Shown here in pieces: positions 7,330 through 14,000 of a DNA stretch of 26,473 nucleotides. Every line of letters begins with the position of its first letter. The stretch's first letter is position 1. The notes under the pieces are model-generated. The model saw nothing but the letters and a program-made list of their open reading frames with translations, had not been told where the DNA came from and ran no database searches. Made by a program: the position numbers and the translations under genes. Source of the stretch: Oscillospiraceae bacterium (GTDB lineage: Bacteria; Bacillota; Clostridia; Oscillospirales; Oscillospiraceae); assembly GCA_020025655.1 (NCBI GenBank), contig JAHHRR010000023.1, positions 1 to 26,473 on the forward strand, read 5' to 3'.

Positions 7330-7644
7330 TTACTTTTCGAGCATACCCTCGATCATTGATTTGGGACGGGCACCTACGGAAGTAGCGGTGACCTTTCCGT
7401 TTTTAAAGACCATGAGGGTGGGGATGCTGGAAATTCCGAACTGGGCAGCGAGCTTAGGCTGCTGGTCAACATCGACCTTACCGACCTTTACAACGCCGGC
7501 TTTCTCATCGGCAATCTGAGCGATGGTGGGAGCGAGCATCTTGCAGGGGCCGCACCAGGTTGCCCAGAAGTCAACCAGTACAGGAATATCGGAATGAAGG
7601 ACTTCCTCTTCAAAGTTCTGTTCGGTAATAATGATTTCAGACAT
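7330..7644 (-). CDS. trxA: Thioredoxin
   Basis: A small cytoplasmic thiol-disulfide oxidoreductase of 104 residues. The active site WCGPC is at 30-34, preceded by VDFWAT, and the conserved cis-proline is P75 (SSIPTLMVF). Length and motifs are those of a classical thioredoxin. AAAGGAG precedes the ATG. It is the last gene of a three-gene redox operon: cytoplasmic TrxA could supply electrons, which CcdA passes across the membrane to the outer TlpA-like protein. Thioredoxin reductase is not in the window. Confidence 0.96.
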   Translation of the reverse strand: MSEIIITEQNFEEEVLHSDIPVLVDFWATWCGPCKMLAPTIAQIADEKAGVVKVGKVDVDQQPKLAAQFGISSIPTLMVFKNGKVTATSVGARPKSMIEGMLEK

Positions 7645-7669
7645 TTTATTATCTCCTTTTAATTTTTGT

Positions 7670-8224
7670 TTATTTAATAAGATTTTCTATATAAGCTTCC
7701 AGAGCATCTTCGGACAATACACCCATGTGTGTATTGCTAATACTGCCGTCGGCATTGATAAACACGCTGCGGGGAATTGTTCTGAGGTTATAAACGACAG
7801 CAGCGCTCATATCCTTGTCATAATATACAGGGAATTCATGACCCTGCCTGCTTAAAAATTCCTTGACGCCGTCTTCGGTTTCACGTCCGTTTGTCATGTT
7901 GACCATCATAAATTCCACATCTTCGCCGTACTTGTCGTACATTGCCTCAAATGCAGGAAGCTCAACCTTGCAGGGGCCGCACCAGGTTGCCCAGAAGTTG
8001 ATTACGATGGGCTTTCCGAATTTATCAGAGAGATTTACGCTGTTGCCTTCGCTATCGTATACCGTAAAATCGGGCGCTGCTTCGGAAGATGTGCTGCCGG
8101 CAGAAATACCGGGATTTGCAGCTCCGTCATATTCCTCTTTTAAGTTATTATACCATACAGATGCAACGATTAACAGAGCGATAAGAGCAACGATAAGAAG
8201 TACAGTAACTAATTTTCTGTTCAT
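7670..8224 (-). CDS. Membrane-anchored TlpA/ResA-like thioredoxin
   Basis: An extracytoplasmic thiol-disulfide oxidoreductase of 184 residues. A single uncleaved-looking membrane anchor is at about residues 5-24 (LVTVLLIVALIALLIVASV), then a Gly/Ser-rich linker to about 50, then a TlpA/AhpC-type redoxin domain starting PDFTVYDSEG. The active site is WCGPC at 81-85. Proteins of this kind reduce disulfides in exported proteins or in apocytochrome c. It lies between ccdA and trxA, 9 bases after the ccdA stop, with GAGGTG before the start. CcdA is its likely electron donor. No cytochrome c genes are seen nearby, so a general or peroxide/methionine-sulfoxide role is equally possible. Confidence 0.9.
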   Translation of the reverse strand: MNRKLVTVLLIVALIALLIVASVWYNNLKEEYDGAANPGISAGSTSSEAAPDFTVYDSEGNSVNLSDKFGKPIVINFWATWCGPCKVELPAFEAMYDKYGEDVEFMMVNMTNGRETEDGVKEFLSRQGHEFPVYYDKDMSAAVVYNLRTIPRSVFINADGSISNTHMGVLSEDALEAYIENLIK

Positions 8225-8233
8225 TTATTCACC

Positions 8234-8887
8234 TCATGCAAAGATTGCCAGAAGCTTTCCGAGAAGTCCGAAAGCCATCATAAGACCAACGACTATAAGG
8301 AAAATTCCGCAGATAAGATTTATAACCTTGTAGTGCTGCTTAATGAAATTGAAGGCACTGTTCAGCTTGTCAATAAGCACAGCGGAAATTATGAAAGGAA
8401 TGCCGAGTCCAAGAGAATAGGTTATCAGGAGCAGAAATCCGGTAAGAGCAGTTGAAGAGCTGGAGGCCATCATAAGTGCGGAACCTAAAAATGCTCCGAC
8501 ACAGGGAGTCAGGCTTATGGAGTAGATCATACCGAATATAAAAGCTGAAAAGGCACTCTCTATTTTTCTTCCGCCCTGCATACCTTTAAAGAATGGCAGC
8601 TTAATTACATCAAGATAGCTCAGACCGAAGACTACAACAATAATACCAGTTACAATGTTTACCGTTGTCTGATGCTGGGTGAGCATAGAACCGAGAGTTC
8701 CGGCGAAAAGGCCAAGAAGGCTGAATGTAGCTGTAAAGCCTAAGACGAAGCATATTGATCTCAATAATACTCTGTGCTTGCTGCCGGAGCCGCCTGCAAA
8801 ATAAGAAATATAAATTGGCAGCATAGGAAGCATACAGGGGGAAATAAATGAGATTATACCTTCGAGAAAAGTTATTGCGTACTGCAT
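8234..8887 (-). CDS. ccdA: CcdA-like transmembrane thiol reductase
   Basis: A polytopic membrane protein of 217 residues with six hydrophobic segments. CcdA proteins carry reducing power across the membrane with one Cys in the first and one in the fourth helix; both are present, C18 in ISPCMLPMLP and C129 in LTPCVGAF. Each sits in the proline-containing motif typical of the DsbD/CcdA core. It is the first gene of the ccdA-tlpA-trxA operon and is preceded by a good promoter with a palindrome. GAGG lies 12 bases before the ATG, slightly far. The direction of electron flow, from cytoplasmic thioredoxin outward, is from family knowledge. Confidence 0.93.
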   Translation of the reverse strand: MQYAITFLEGIISFISPCMLPMLPIYISYFAGGSGSKHRVLLRSICFVLGFTATFSLLGLFAGTLGSMLTQHQTTVNIVTGIIVVVFGLSYLDVIKLPFFKGMQGGRKIESAFSAFIFGMIYSISLTPCVGAFLGSALMMASSSSTALTGFLLLITYSLGLGIPFIISAVLIDKLNSAFNFIKQHYKVINLICGIFLIVVGLMMAFGLLGKLLAIFA

Positions 8888-8928
8888 TAAGTCTTTATAC
8901 CTCGCTTTCTGAGCCTAGTATATCAGCT

Positions 8929-8958
8929 ATTATATAGTCTTTCTGTGACAAAGTCACA
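8929..8958 (-). promoter_or_regulatory. ccdA promoter with Crp/Fnr-type palindrome over the -35 box
   Basis: On the minus strand the boxes are GTGACT (8957-8952, four of six matches) and a perfect TATAAT (8934-8929), 17 bases apart. TGTGAC-TTT-GTCACA (8958-8944), a perfect 6-base inverted repeat with a 3-base centre, covers the -35 box and part of the spacer. The half sites resemble CRP/HcpR-type TGTGA...TCACA, with one base less in the centre. A protein bound there would be expected to repress. The Crp/Fnr-family gene directly upstream is the natural candidate. Confidence 0.65.
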
Positions 8959-8975
8959 TTATACAAAAATACAAT

Positions 8976-9015
8976 AAAAAAATCAGAGAATATGCCGACG
9001 CATACGCTCTGATTT
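8976..9015 (-). terminator. Intrinsic terminator of the Crp/Fnr-family gene
   Basis: On the minus strand AAATCAGAG and CTCTGATTT form a perfect 9-base-pair base, continued by a further seven pairs after one mismatch, with loop GTCG and a run of T. It begins 10 bases after the stop of the regulator, so the regulator is transcribed separately from ccdA. Confidence 0.9.
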
Positions 9016-9025
9016 CATAAAATAC

Positions 9026-9691
9026 TTAAATGAACTGCTTCAGACCCTCAATATCAAGCAGCTTTATAACTCCCCTCTTGATTTCCACAAGTCCGTCCTG
9101 AGAGAAACGCTTTAAAGTCCTTGCTACAACTTCACGGGCTGAGTTTATGTATTGGGCCACCTGCTCATGAGTCATACGGAGTTCACTGATTCCGGTGCGC
9201 TCATATTCACCAACCAGAAACGAAGCGAGTCTGCCTTCAAGCTTTAAGAACAAAAGATTATCCATTGTCTTCATAGCTTCTGAGAAGCGTTTTGCCGCAA
9301 GTTCATAGATAAAGCAGCGGAAATACACATTATCTGCTTTAAGCGAAGATGAAGCCGGAGGATTAAGGATTAAAAGCTCAGTATCCTCCTCGGCAGTAAT
9401 GTAACAGTCAAAGCTGATTTCCTTAATGACACATGAGGCTGCAAGAACACAGCAGTCACCGCTTCCCTGCCTGTACAGAGTAACTTCCCTGCCCTCATCG
9501 GACATCATATAGGTTCTTATACTGCCTTTTATTAAATGTACAAATCCCAAACACTCGCTGCCTGAATCAAAAATCAGGCTGCCTTTGGGATATTTTTTTA
9601 TACTGGAGTTTAAATTGATTTTTTCTTTATCAGTGTCGGTTAAATGCTCCCAGAATTCAAAGCCGCTTAAATATTTTGCTGCATCAACCAA
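9026..9691 (-). CDS. Crp/Fnr-family transcriptional regulator
   Basis: A 221-residue regulator with an N-terminal cyclic-nucleotide-type beta-barrel (about 25-110), a long dimer helix (about 120-155) and a C-terminal winged helix-turn-helix (about 155-221; THEQVAQYINSAREVVARTL is the reading head). The N-terminal cysteine cluster of FNR is absent. The RSA motif that binds cAMP in CRP is replaced by DCCVLAASC, so the signal is something else; several cysteines (47, 80, 81, 87, 96, 126) could be redox-active. The start is TTG with AGGAGG 8 bases upstream. The neighbouring thiol-redox operon, with a palindrome in its promoter, suggests control of redox or anaerobic stress genes. Confidence 0.9.
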   Translation of the reverse strand: MVDAAKYLSGFEFWEHLTDTDKEKINLNSSIKKYPKGSLIFDSGSECLGFVHLIKGSIRTYMMSDEGREVTLYRQGSGDCCVLAASCVIKEISFDCYITAEEDTELLILNPPASSSLKADNVYFRCFIYELAAKRFSEAMKTMDNLLFLKLEGRLASFLVGEYERTGISELRMTHEQVAQYINSAREVVARTLKRFSQDGLVEIKRGVIKLLDIEGLKQFI

Positions 9692-9708
9692 TGCTCGTTC
9701 CTCCTGCG

Positions 9709-9732
9709 GTTTAATTTCATTATAAATTAAAC
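9709..9732 (-). promoter_or_regulatory. Perfect inverted repeat in the leader of the Crp/Fnr gene
   Basis: GTTTAATTT (9709-9717) and AAATTAAAC (9724-9732) are perfect reverse complements with a 6-base spacer. The site lies about 18 bases before the TTG start and just before the ribosome binding site. It may be an autoregulatory operator or, in RNA, a weak AU-rich hairpin. Confidence 0.45.
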
Positions 9733-9743
9733 TTTAGCACTAA

Positions 9744-9778
9744 AAAGTTAAATTTTCAAGAACTTAAAATTTAACTTT
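9744..9778 (-). promoter_or_regulatory. Long perfect inverted repeat upstream of the Crp/Fnr gene
   Basis: AAAGTTAAATTTT (9744-9756) and AAAATTTAACTTT (9766-9778) are perfect 13-base reverse complements with a 9-base spacer. It overlaps a possible minus-strand promoter (TTGAAA at 9759-9754 and TAAAGT at 9736-9731, 17 bases apart). No T run follows either arm, so it is more likely an operator than a terminator. Its core GTTAAATTT resembles the GTTTAATTT half of the nearby repeat. Confidence 0.5.
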
Positions 9779-9788
9779 CTCCAAATTA

Positions 9789-9817
9789 AATATAACCGGT
9801 CTACTAACCGAACTCAA
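9789..9817 (-). promoter_or_regulatory. Candidate promoter of the Crp/Fnr gene
   Basis: On the minus strand TTGAGT (9817-9812) and TATATT (9794-9789) are spaced by 17 bases. Transcription would start near 9782, placing both inverted repeats in the transcribed leader. The match is moderate and a second candidate overlaps the 13-base repeat. Confidence 0.45.
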
Positions 9818-9863
9818 AAAATGAGACCGCAAACCGATCTGCGCCCTGGAATTTATAAAGTAA

Positions 9864-9900
9864 GCAAAAAGAAGCAGGGACTCCGTTGAGAAGTCCCTGC
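9864..9900 (-). terminator. Intrinsic terminator after ftsH
   Basis: On the minus strand GCAGGGACT pairs with AGTCCCTGC (9 perfect pairs, positions 9900-9892 and 9882-9874) around a nine-base loop, followed by TTCTTTTTGC. It begins 8 bases after the ftsH stop. Confidence 0.88.
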
Positions 9901-9908
9901 AATGAAAA

Positions 9909-11735
9909 TTATTCTTCTTTGCTGTTCAGATTCAGTATAGACATAAACTCTTCTCCGCTGATGGTTTCCTTTTCATAAAGGAATTTGGAGAGCTCATCCA
10001 GTTTTTCACGGTTTTCCTTAAGAATATTAACAGCTTTTTCGTGCTGCTGCTTAACAATGGCAACAACCTTTTTATCAATAAGCGTCTGGGTTTCGGCAGA
10101 GCATACAAGAGATGCGTCGCCGCCCAGATACTGATTAGAAACAGTTTCGAGGGCTACCATATCAAATTCCTCGCTCATTCCGTATCTGGTAAGCATAGCT
10201 CGTGCAAGCTTTGTAGCCTGCTCAATATCGTTGGAGGCACCGGTTGTTACCGAACCGAAAACTACTTCCTCTGCGGCACGTCCGCCGGTAAAGGTAGCAA
10301 TCTTGTTTTCCAGTTCTTCCTTGGTCATAAGGTAATGATTGCCATCCTCAATCTGCATTGTGTAGCCCAAAGCGCCGGAGGTACGGGGTACGATGGTGAT
10401 TTTCTGTACGGGTGCTGAATGGCTCTGCATTGCGGCAACAAGGGCATGACCGGTTTCGTGATAGGCAACAACCCATTTTTCTTTATCGGTAAGTATAGCG
10501 TTTTTGCGCTGGTAGCCGGCAATAACAACTTCGATGCTTTCTTCAAGGTCAGACTGGTTTGCAAATTTGCGGCCGTTTCTTACCGCACGAAGGGCAGCTT
10601 CGTTCACAATGTTTGCAAGCTCAGCACCGGAGGCACCGGCAGCCATACGGGCAACCTTATTGAAGTCTACATCATCGGCAACACGGATTTTTTTAGCATG
10701 GACCTTCAGTATTTCTTCTCTGCCCTTCAGGTCGGGAAGTTCCACGGGAACTCTGCGGTCAAATCGTCCGGGACGGGTAAGAGCGGGATCAAGGGAGTCA
10801 GGACGGTTGGTAGCTGCCAGAATAATTACGCCGTTATTGCCTTCAAAGCCGTCCATTTCGGTTAAAAGCTGATTCAAAGTCTGCTCACGTTCGTCATTTG
10901 AGGCATACTGATTATCACGTTTTTTGCCGATTGCATCAATTTCATCAATAAAAACTATACAGGGAGCTTTTTCTTTAGCCTGCCTGAACAGATCACGCAC
11001 CTTGGATGCACCCATGCCCACGAACATCTCTACAAATTCCGAGCCGGACATGGAGAAGAAAGGAACATTTGCCTCACCTGCGACAGCTTTTGCAAGCATT
11101 GTTTTACCTGTTCCCGGAGGGCCTACCAAAAGTACGCCCTTAGGCATGGAAGCACCGATTTCCCTATATTTTTCAGGAGTATGCAGATATTCAACTATCT
11201 CAGTGAGATTTTCCTTGGCTTCGTCTTCTCCTGCAATATCGGAGAATTTAATACCGTCGGAAGATTTGACATAGACTTTGGCGTTGCTCTTCCCTGCGTT
11301 AAACATCATGGAATTTGAGCCGCCGGCCGCCTTCATAAGCTGCTTGGACATAATATGACCCAGAAAAGCGAAAATTAAGATAGGCAGAATCCATGTAAGC
11401 AGGAACATCAGAATCGGAGAGCTTTCCTCGACTATTTCGCTTGCAAAGACTGCTCCGGAATCATGGAGTCTCTCAGTCAGTGTAGGATCGTACATGGGGC
11501 CTGTTTTGTAGATGTTCTCCTCAGCTTTATCAGTAAAGAGAATCTGATTTCCGGACAGCTCCACCCTGCCTATGTTTTTCTCGGCAGTCATGTCCATGAA
11601 CGTACCGTAGTCTACTTCTACTATCTTTCCCTTTGCAATATTAGGCATTGCGATAAAGTTAAACAGCAGAAGGATTAAGAGAACCATTGCATAATAAAAA
11701 ACAAGTGGTTTACGGGGCTTTTTTACTTCTTGCAT
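9909..11735 (-). CDS. ftsH: ATP-dependent zinc metalloprotease FtsH
   Basis: A membrane-anchored AAA+ protease that degrades misassembled membrane proteins and short-lived regulators. In the 608 residues, membrane helices lie at about 12-31 and 108-126 with an extracytoplasmic domain between. Walker A GPPGTGKT is at 205-212, the pore loop FVEMFVG near 234, Walker B VFIDEID at 261-267, and the second region of homology TRPGRFDRR at 320-328. The zinc site HETGH is at 426-430 and the third ligand D503 in ASNDIEQAT. The domain order is complete. In many Firmicutes ftsH follows tilS and hpt; here it follows pgsA, with 53 bases between. Start ATG with GAGG upstream. Confidence 0.97.
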   Translation of the reverse strand: MQEVKKPRKPLVFYYAMVLLILLLFNFIAMPNIAKGKIVEVDYGTFMDMTAEKNIGRVELSGNQILFTDKAEENIYKTGPMYDPTLTERLHDSGAVFASEIVEESSPILMFLLTWILPILIFAFLGHIMSKQLMKAAGGSNSMMFNAGKSNAKVYVKSSDGIKFSDIAGEDEAKENLTEIVEYLHTPEKYREIGASMPKGVLLVGPPGTGKTMLAKAVAGEANVPFFSMSGSEFVEMFVGMGASKVRDLFRQAKEKAPCIVFIDEIDAIGKKRDNQYASNDEREQTLNQLLTEMDGFEGNNGVIILAATNRPDSLDPALTRPGRFDRRVPVELPDLKGREEILKVHAKKIRVADDVDFNKVARMAAGASGAELANIVNEAALRAVRNGRKFANQSDLEESIEVVIAGYQRKNAILTDKEKWVVAYHETGHALVAAMQSHSAPVQKITIVPRTSGALGYTMQIEDGNHYLMTKEELENKIATFTGGRAAEEVVFGSVTTGASNDIEQATKLARAMLTRYGMSEEFDMVALETVSNQYLGGDASLVCSAETQTLIDKKVVAIVKQQHEKAVNILKENREKLDELSKFLYEKETISGEEFMSILNLNSKEE

Positions 11736-11788
11736 TATAAATTACCTCTTTTATACAGAGCTTCATTATCGGAGCTGAGAATACGGAT

Positions 11789-12364
11789 TTATTTTATAGC
11801 ATTTACACCGTCTTTATGAGCTTTCAGTGCATTGAGATTGCGCAGTACATACATTACAAATGAAATAAGCATCATGCCGGAGCAGATACCTATAAGAACA
11901 GTTGACCAGACAAAAGGTATATTGTACCAGAGCACATGAATTATCATCATGGTATACAGGAGAAACGTAGTGACCTTGCCGTGCCAGTCAGCACCCATTA
12001 CTGTGCCGGTTTTTCTTATAACAATAAGGCTCTGAATACCGGTGGAGACTTCCTTTATTGTAATTAGTGCCACGGGTATAAGCATGAGCCTGAAGCGGGT
12101 AAGAAGGCACACAAGCATAGCAAACTGTGTAAGCTTATCGGCCACCGGATCGAGAGCCTTTCCGAAGTCACTTACCATATTGAAATGCCTTGCAATGTAG
12201 CCGTCAGCCGTATCGGTGAGACCCGAGAGCAGCAGCACAAGAGCGGTCATTGGATAGTTATGCTTAAAGCAGTACAGCCATACAAAAAGGGGTATAAGAG
12301 CAATTCTGAAAAATGACAGGATATTCGGTATTGTTAATATCTTGGATTTGCTGTCGTTGTTCAT
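11789..12364 (-). CDS. pgsA: CDP-diacylglycerol--glycerol-3-phosphate 3-phosphatidyltransferase
   Basis: An integral membrane enzyme that makes phosphatidylglycerophosphate, the first committed step to phosphatidylglycerol and cardiolipin. The CDP-alcohol phosphotransferase signature is complete: D51, D54, G55, A58, R59, G68, D72 and D76 (DTADGYIAR, then GKALDPVAD). The 191 residues contain about five to six hydrophobic helices. The related phosphatidylserine or cardiolipin synthases of the same superfamily are possible alternatives, but the sequence LTIPNILSFFRIALIP at the N-terminus is typical of PgsA. The gene is upstream of ftsH on the same strand and GAGAGG precedes its start. Confidence 0.92.
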   Translation of the reverse strand: MNNDSKSKILTIPNILSFFRIALIPLFVWLYCFKHNYPMTALVLLLSGLTDTADGYIARHFNMVSDFGKALDPVADKLTQFAMLVCLLTRFRLMLIPVALITIKEVSTGIQSLIVIRKTGTVMGADWHGKVTTFLLYTMMIIHVLWYNIPFVWSTVLIGICSGMMLISFVMYVLRNLNALKAHKDGVNAIK

Positions 12365-12409
12365 GTTTATAACCTCTCAGTATAATTTTAGAACTGTGCA
12401 TAAAATTGT

Positions 12410-12444
12410 CTTGGGCGCGGTTCGCCATTTGAACCGCGCCCAAG
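12410..12444 (-). terminator. 14-base-pair GC-rich hairpin, possible terminator
   Basis: CTTGGGCGCGGTTC (12410-12423) and GAACCGCGCCCAAG (12431-12444) are perfect reverse complements with a seven-base loop. On the minus strand it is followed only by ACAATTTTATG, a weak T stretch, and on the plus strand by TATTTTGG. It may terminate transcription from upstream genes or be part of a structured pgsA leader. Confidence 0.5.
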
Positions 12445-12467
12445 TATTTTGGAATTTTTAGCTGTGC

Positions 12468-12537
12468 AGCTACATTGAGTGCATAGAAGCGTAGGCTTAT
12501 CCACAGCATCGCTGCGGCATCGTTTCCATGCGTAGCT
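12468..12537 (-). ncRNA. Candidate multi-branched RNA structure
   Basis: On the minus strand, hand folding gives an outer stem AGCTAC/GTAGCT, an adjacent stem GCAT/ATGC, an inner hairpin CCGCAGC-GAT-GCTGTGG (seven pairs, one G-U) and a second inner hairpin AAGC-CTAC-GCTT. All four can form together, which resembles a folded RNA domain rather than random sequence. It lies about 100 bases before pgsA. No known family was recognised, and no covariation could be checked. Confidence 0.3.
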
Positions 12538-12719
12538 TTATATTTATTTTAATACACAGTTGGGGTTTCCCCCTTCCGCTGTTATTCATAATAACACAAA
12601 GCTAAGAAGAAGTACTGAAAATTTATTGAACAACATATTAAATTACTATTAACAAGAGCAGTTCGCGGTTCAGTACATCTCACGAAATTCCTATAATTAC
12701 ACCTAAGACAACCTAAATC

Positions 12720-13913
12720 TTATTCGTTGGTGTAATTATCGAAGTAGCCCTGAATAAATACTATGGGAGTACCCTTGTCTCCGCTGCCGGAGGTAAGGTC
12801 GCAGAGAGAACCGATAAGGTCGGTAAGTCTTCTGGGGGTTGTGCCCTGAGAAGCCATGCTGCCCTTAAGGTCGTCATCCTTCTGCTCAATGGACTTCTTA
12901 ATTGCATCCTGCAGCTCTTTGCCGGACAGGTTTGCGAAGTCATTATCAGCAAGGTACTTGAGCTTCAGCTCATTGGGAGTACCCTCAAGACCGGGAGTAT
13001 ATGCAGGAGAAACAACGGGGTCTGCAAGTTCCCAGATTTTGCCGACGGGATCCTTAAATGCACCGTCGCCGTAAACCATAACCTCAATATGCTTGCCGGT
13101 AGCATCGAGAAGACGCTTCTGAATGTCTTCTACAAGACCCTGGCAGTCTCTGGGGAAGAGCTTAACGGTGTTCTCGGTTGCCTTGTTGGAGCCGAGAAGG
13201 CCATACTTTTCGTTATAACCGCTGCCGTTAACAGAAGAGGTCATGATGTCATCAAGACCAAGAACAATCTCAGCGCCTGCATTCTTTAAGATGCGCTTGC
13301 TGCGAGCTCTGGTGTGGATATCACAGCAGATAACCTTCTTGGTGTAATGTAAAATTTCTTTGGGGTTATTGGCGAATATAATTTCAACCTCGGCGCCGCT
13401 CTCTTCAATGAGCTGGCGATAGGTTTCAACATAGTCTACACCGGTAAAGTGGTGTTTAATATAGCCAAAGTGCTCTCTGTACTGAGCTTCGGTGAGAACA
13501 TCTCTATAAGGATCAATACCCTTTTCGTCAAGCATATCAAGGCTTATAAGATGGTTGCCGACTTCGTCAGAGGGATAAGAAAGCATCAGAATAACCTTAT
13601 CTACACCCTTGGCGATACCACGGAGGCAGATGGAAAAACGGTTGCGGCTGAGTATGGGGAAAATGAGGCCCACTGTACCGCCGCCGGTCTTTGCTCTGAC
13701 ATCAGCAGCAATGTTATCTACACTTGCGTAGTTACCCTGAGCACGTGCAACAATTGCCTCGGTCATAGCTACTACGTCTCTGTCTCTAAATTCAAATCCG
13801 TCTGTTCTGGAAGCTTCCAGAATAGACTCTGTTACGATGTCCCTGAGATCGTCACCCTCACGAATAATGGGAGCACGGACTCCACGGGAAACTGTTCCTA
13901 CCATACGGCTCAT
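12720..13913 (-). CDS. CofE-like protein (coenzyme F420:L-glutamate ligase family, Firmicutes type)
   Basis: The N-terminal half is a CofE-type domain (RGVRAPIIREGDDL, then RDRDVVAMTEAIVARAQGNY, then a Gly-rich TGGGTVGLIFPILSRNR). The C-terminal half is long and well conserved in this subgroup, with YGDGAFKDPVGKIWELADP and GTTPRRLTDLIGSLCDLTSG. In F420 producers CofE adds glutamate to F420-0; that enzyme is about 250 residues, whereas this protein has about 397. No other F420 gene is seen here and most Clostridia lack F420, so the true substrate is unknown. The ATG at 13913 is preferred, with GAGGTG six bases upstream; a GTG at 13922 is possible. The gene has its own promoter. Confidence 0.82.
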   Translation of the reverse strand: MSRMVGTVSRGVRAPIIREGDDLRDIVTESILEASRTDGFEFRDRDVVAMTEAIVARAQGNYASVDNIAADVRAKTGGGTVGLIFPILSRNRFSICLRGIAKGVDKVILMLSYPSDEVGNHLISLDMLDEKGIDPYRDVLTEAQYREHFGYIKHHFTGVDYVETYRQLIEESGAEVEIIFANNPKEILHYTKKVICCDIHTRARSKRILKNAGAEIVLGLDDIMTSSVNGSGYNEKYGLLGSNKATENTVKLFPRDCQGLVEDIQKRLLDATGKHIEVMVYGDGAFKDPVGKIWELADPVVSPAYTPGLEGTPNELKLKYLADNDFANLSGKELQDAIKKSIEQKDDDLKGSMASQGTTPRRLTDLIGSLCDLTSGSGDKGTPIVFIQGYFDNYTNE

Positions 13914-13949
13914 AAACAGCACCTCTGTTCCTTATTTTTAGCAATACAT

Positions 13950-13978
13950 AATATACTATACTTTTCCGATAAAGTAAA
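13950..13978 (-). promoter_or_regulatory. Promoter of the CofE-like gene
   Basis: On the minus strand TTTACT (13978-13973) and TATATT (13955-13950) are 17 bases apart in a very AT-rich 87-base gap between tyrS and the CofE-like gene. An overlapping pair TTGTTT and TATAGT with a 16-base spacer is also possible. No intrinsic terminator was seen after tyrS, so read-through may add to expression. Confidence 0.5.
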
Positions 13979-14000
13979 ACAAAAAATAAAAAAATTCTAA

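Larger units (their letters stand above)
12365..12719 (-). other. 355-base intergenic region with several hairpins
   Basis: No convincing gene is seen between the CofE-like gene and pgsA. Reading the minus strand, the region holds an AT-rich first half, a TGTTATTAT extended -10-like sequence near 12590, a G/C hairpin (GGGG...CCCC, 12562-12573), a multi-hairpin stretch at 12468-12537, and a 14-base-pair GC-rich hairpin at 12410-12444 close to pgsA. The GC-rich parts contrast with the AT-rich flanks. It may hold the pgsA promoter and a structured leader or small RNA. I do not recognise a known riboswitch class. Confidence 0.6.

Noticed and set aside
9026..9691. Reading the Crp/Fnr-family regulator as true FNR or CRP
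   Set aside because: The N-terminal Fe-S cysteine set of FNR and the cAMP-contacting Arg-Ser of CRP are both missing, so only the family name is supported.
9795..9835. CGGTCT...AGACCG repeat right of the Crp/Fnr promoter
   Set aside because: Six-base arms with a long spacer and no T run; not enough to claim a site.
12264..12509. Small minus-strand open frame of 81 codons across the GC-rich hairpin and the pgsA start
   Set aside because: It overlaps pgsA in another frame and crosses the perfect hairpin; no ribosome binding site or family signal.
13449..14000. Open frame of 183 codons on the plus strand
   Set aside because: Antisense to the well conserved CofE-like gene and running into the AT-rich promoter gap; no protein family signal.
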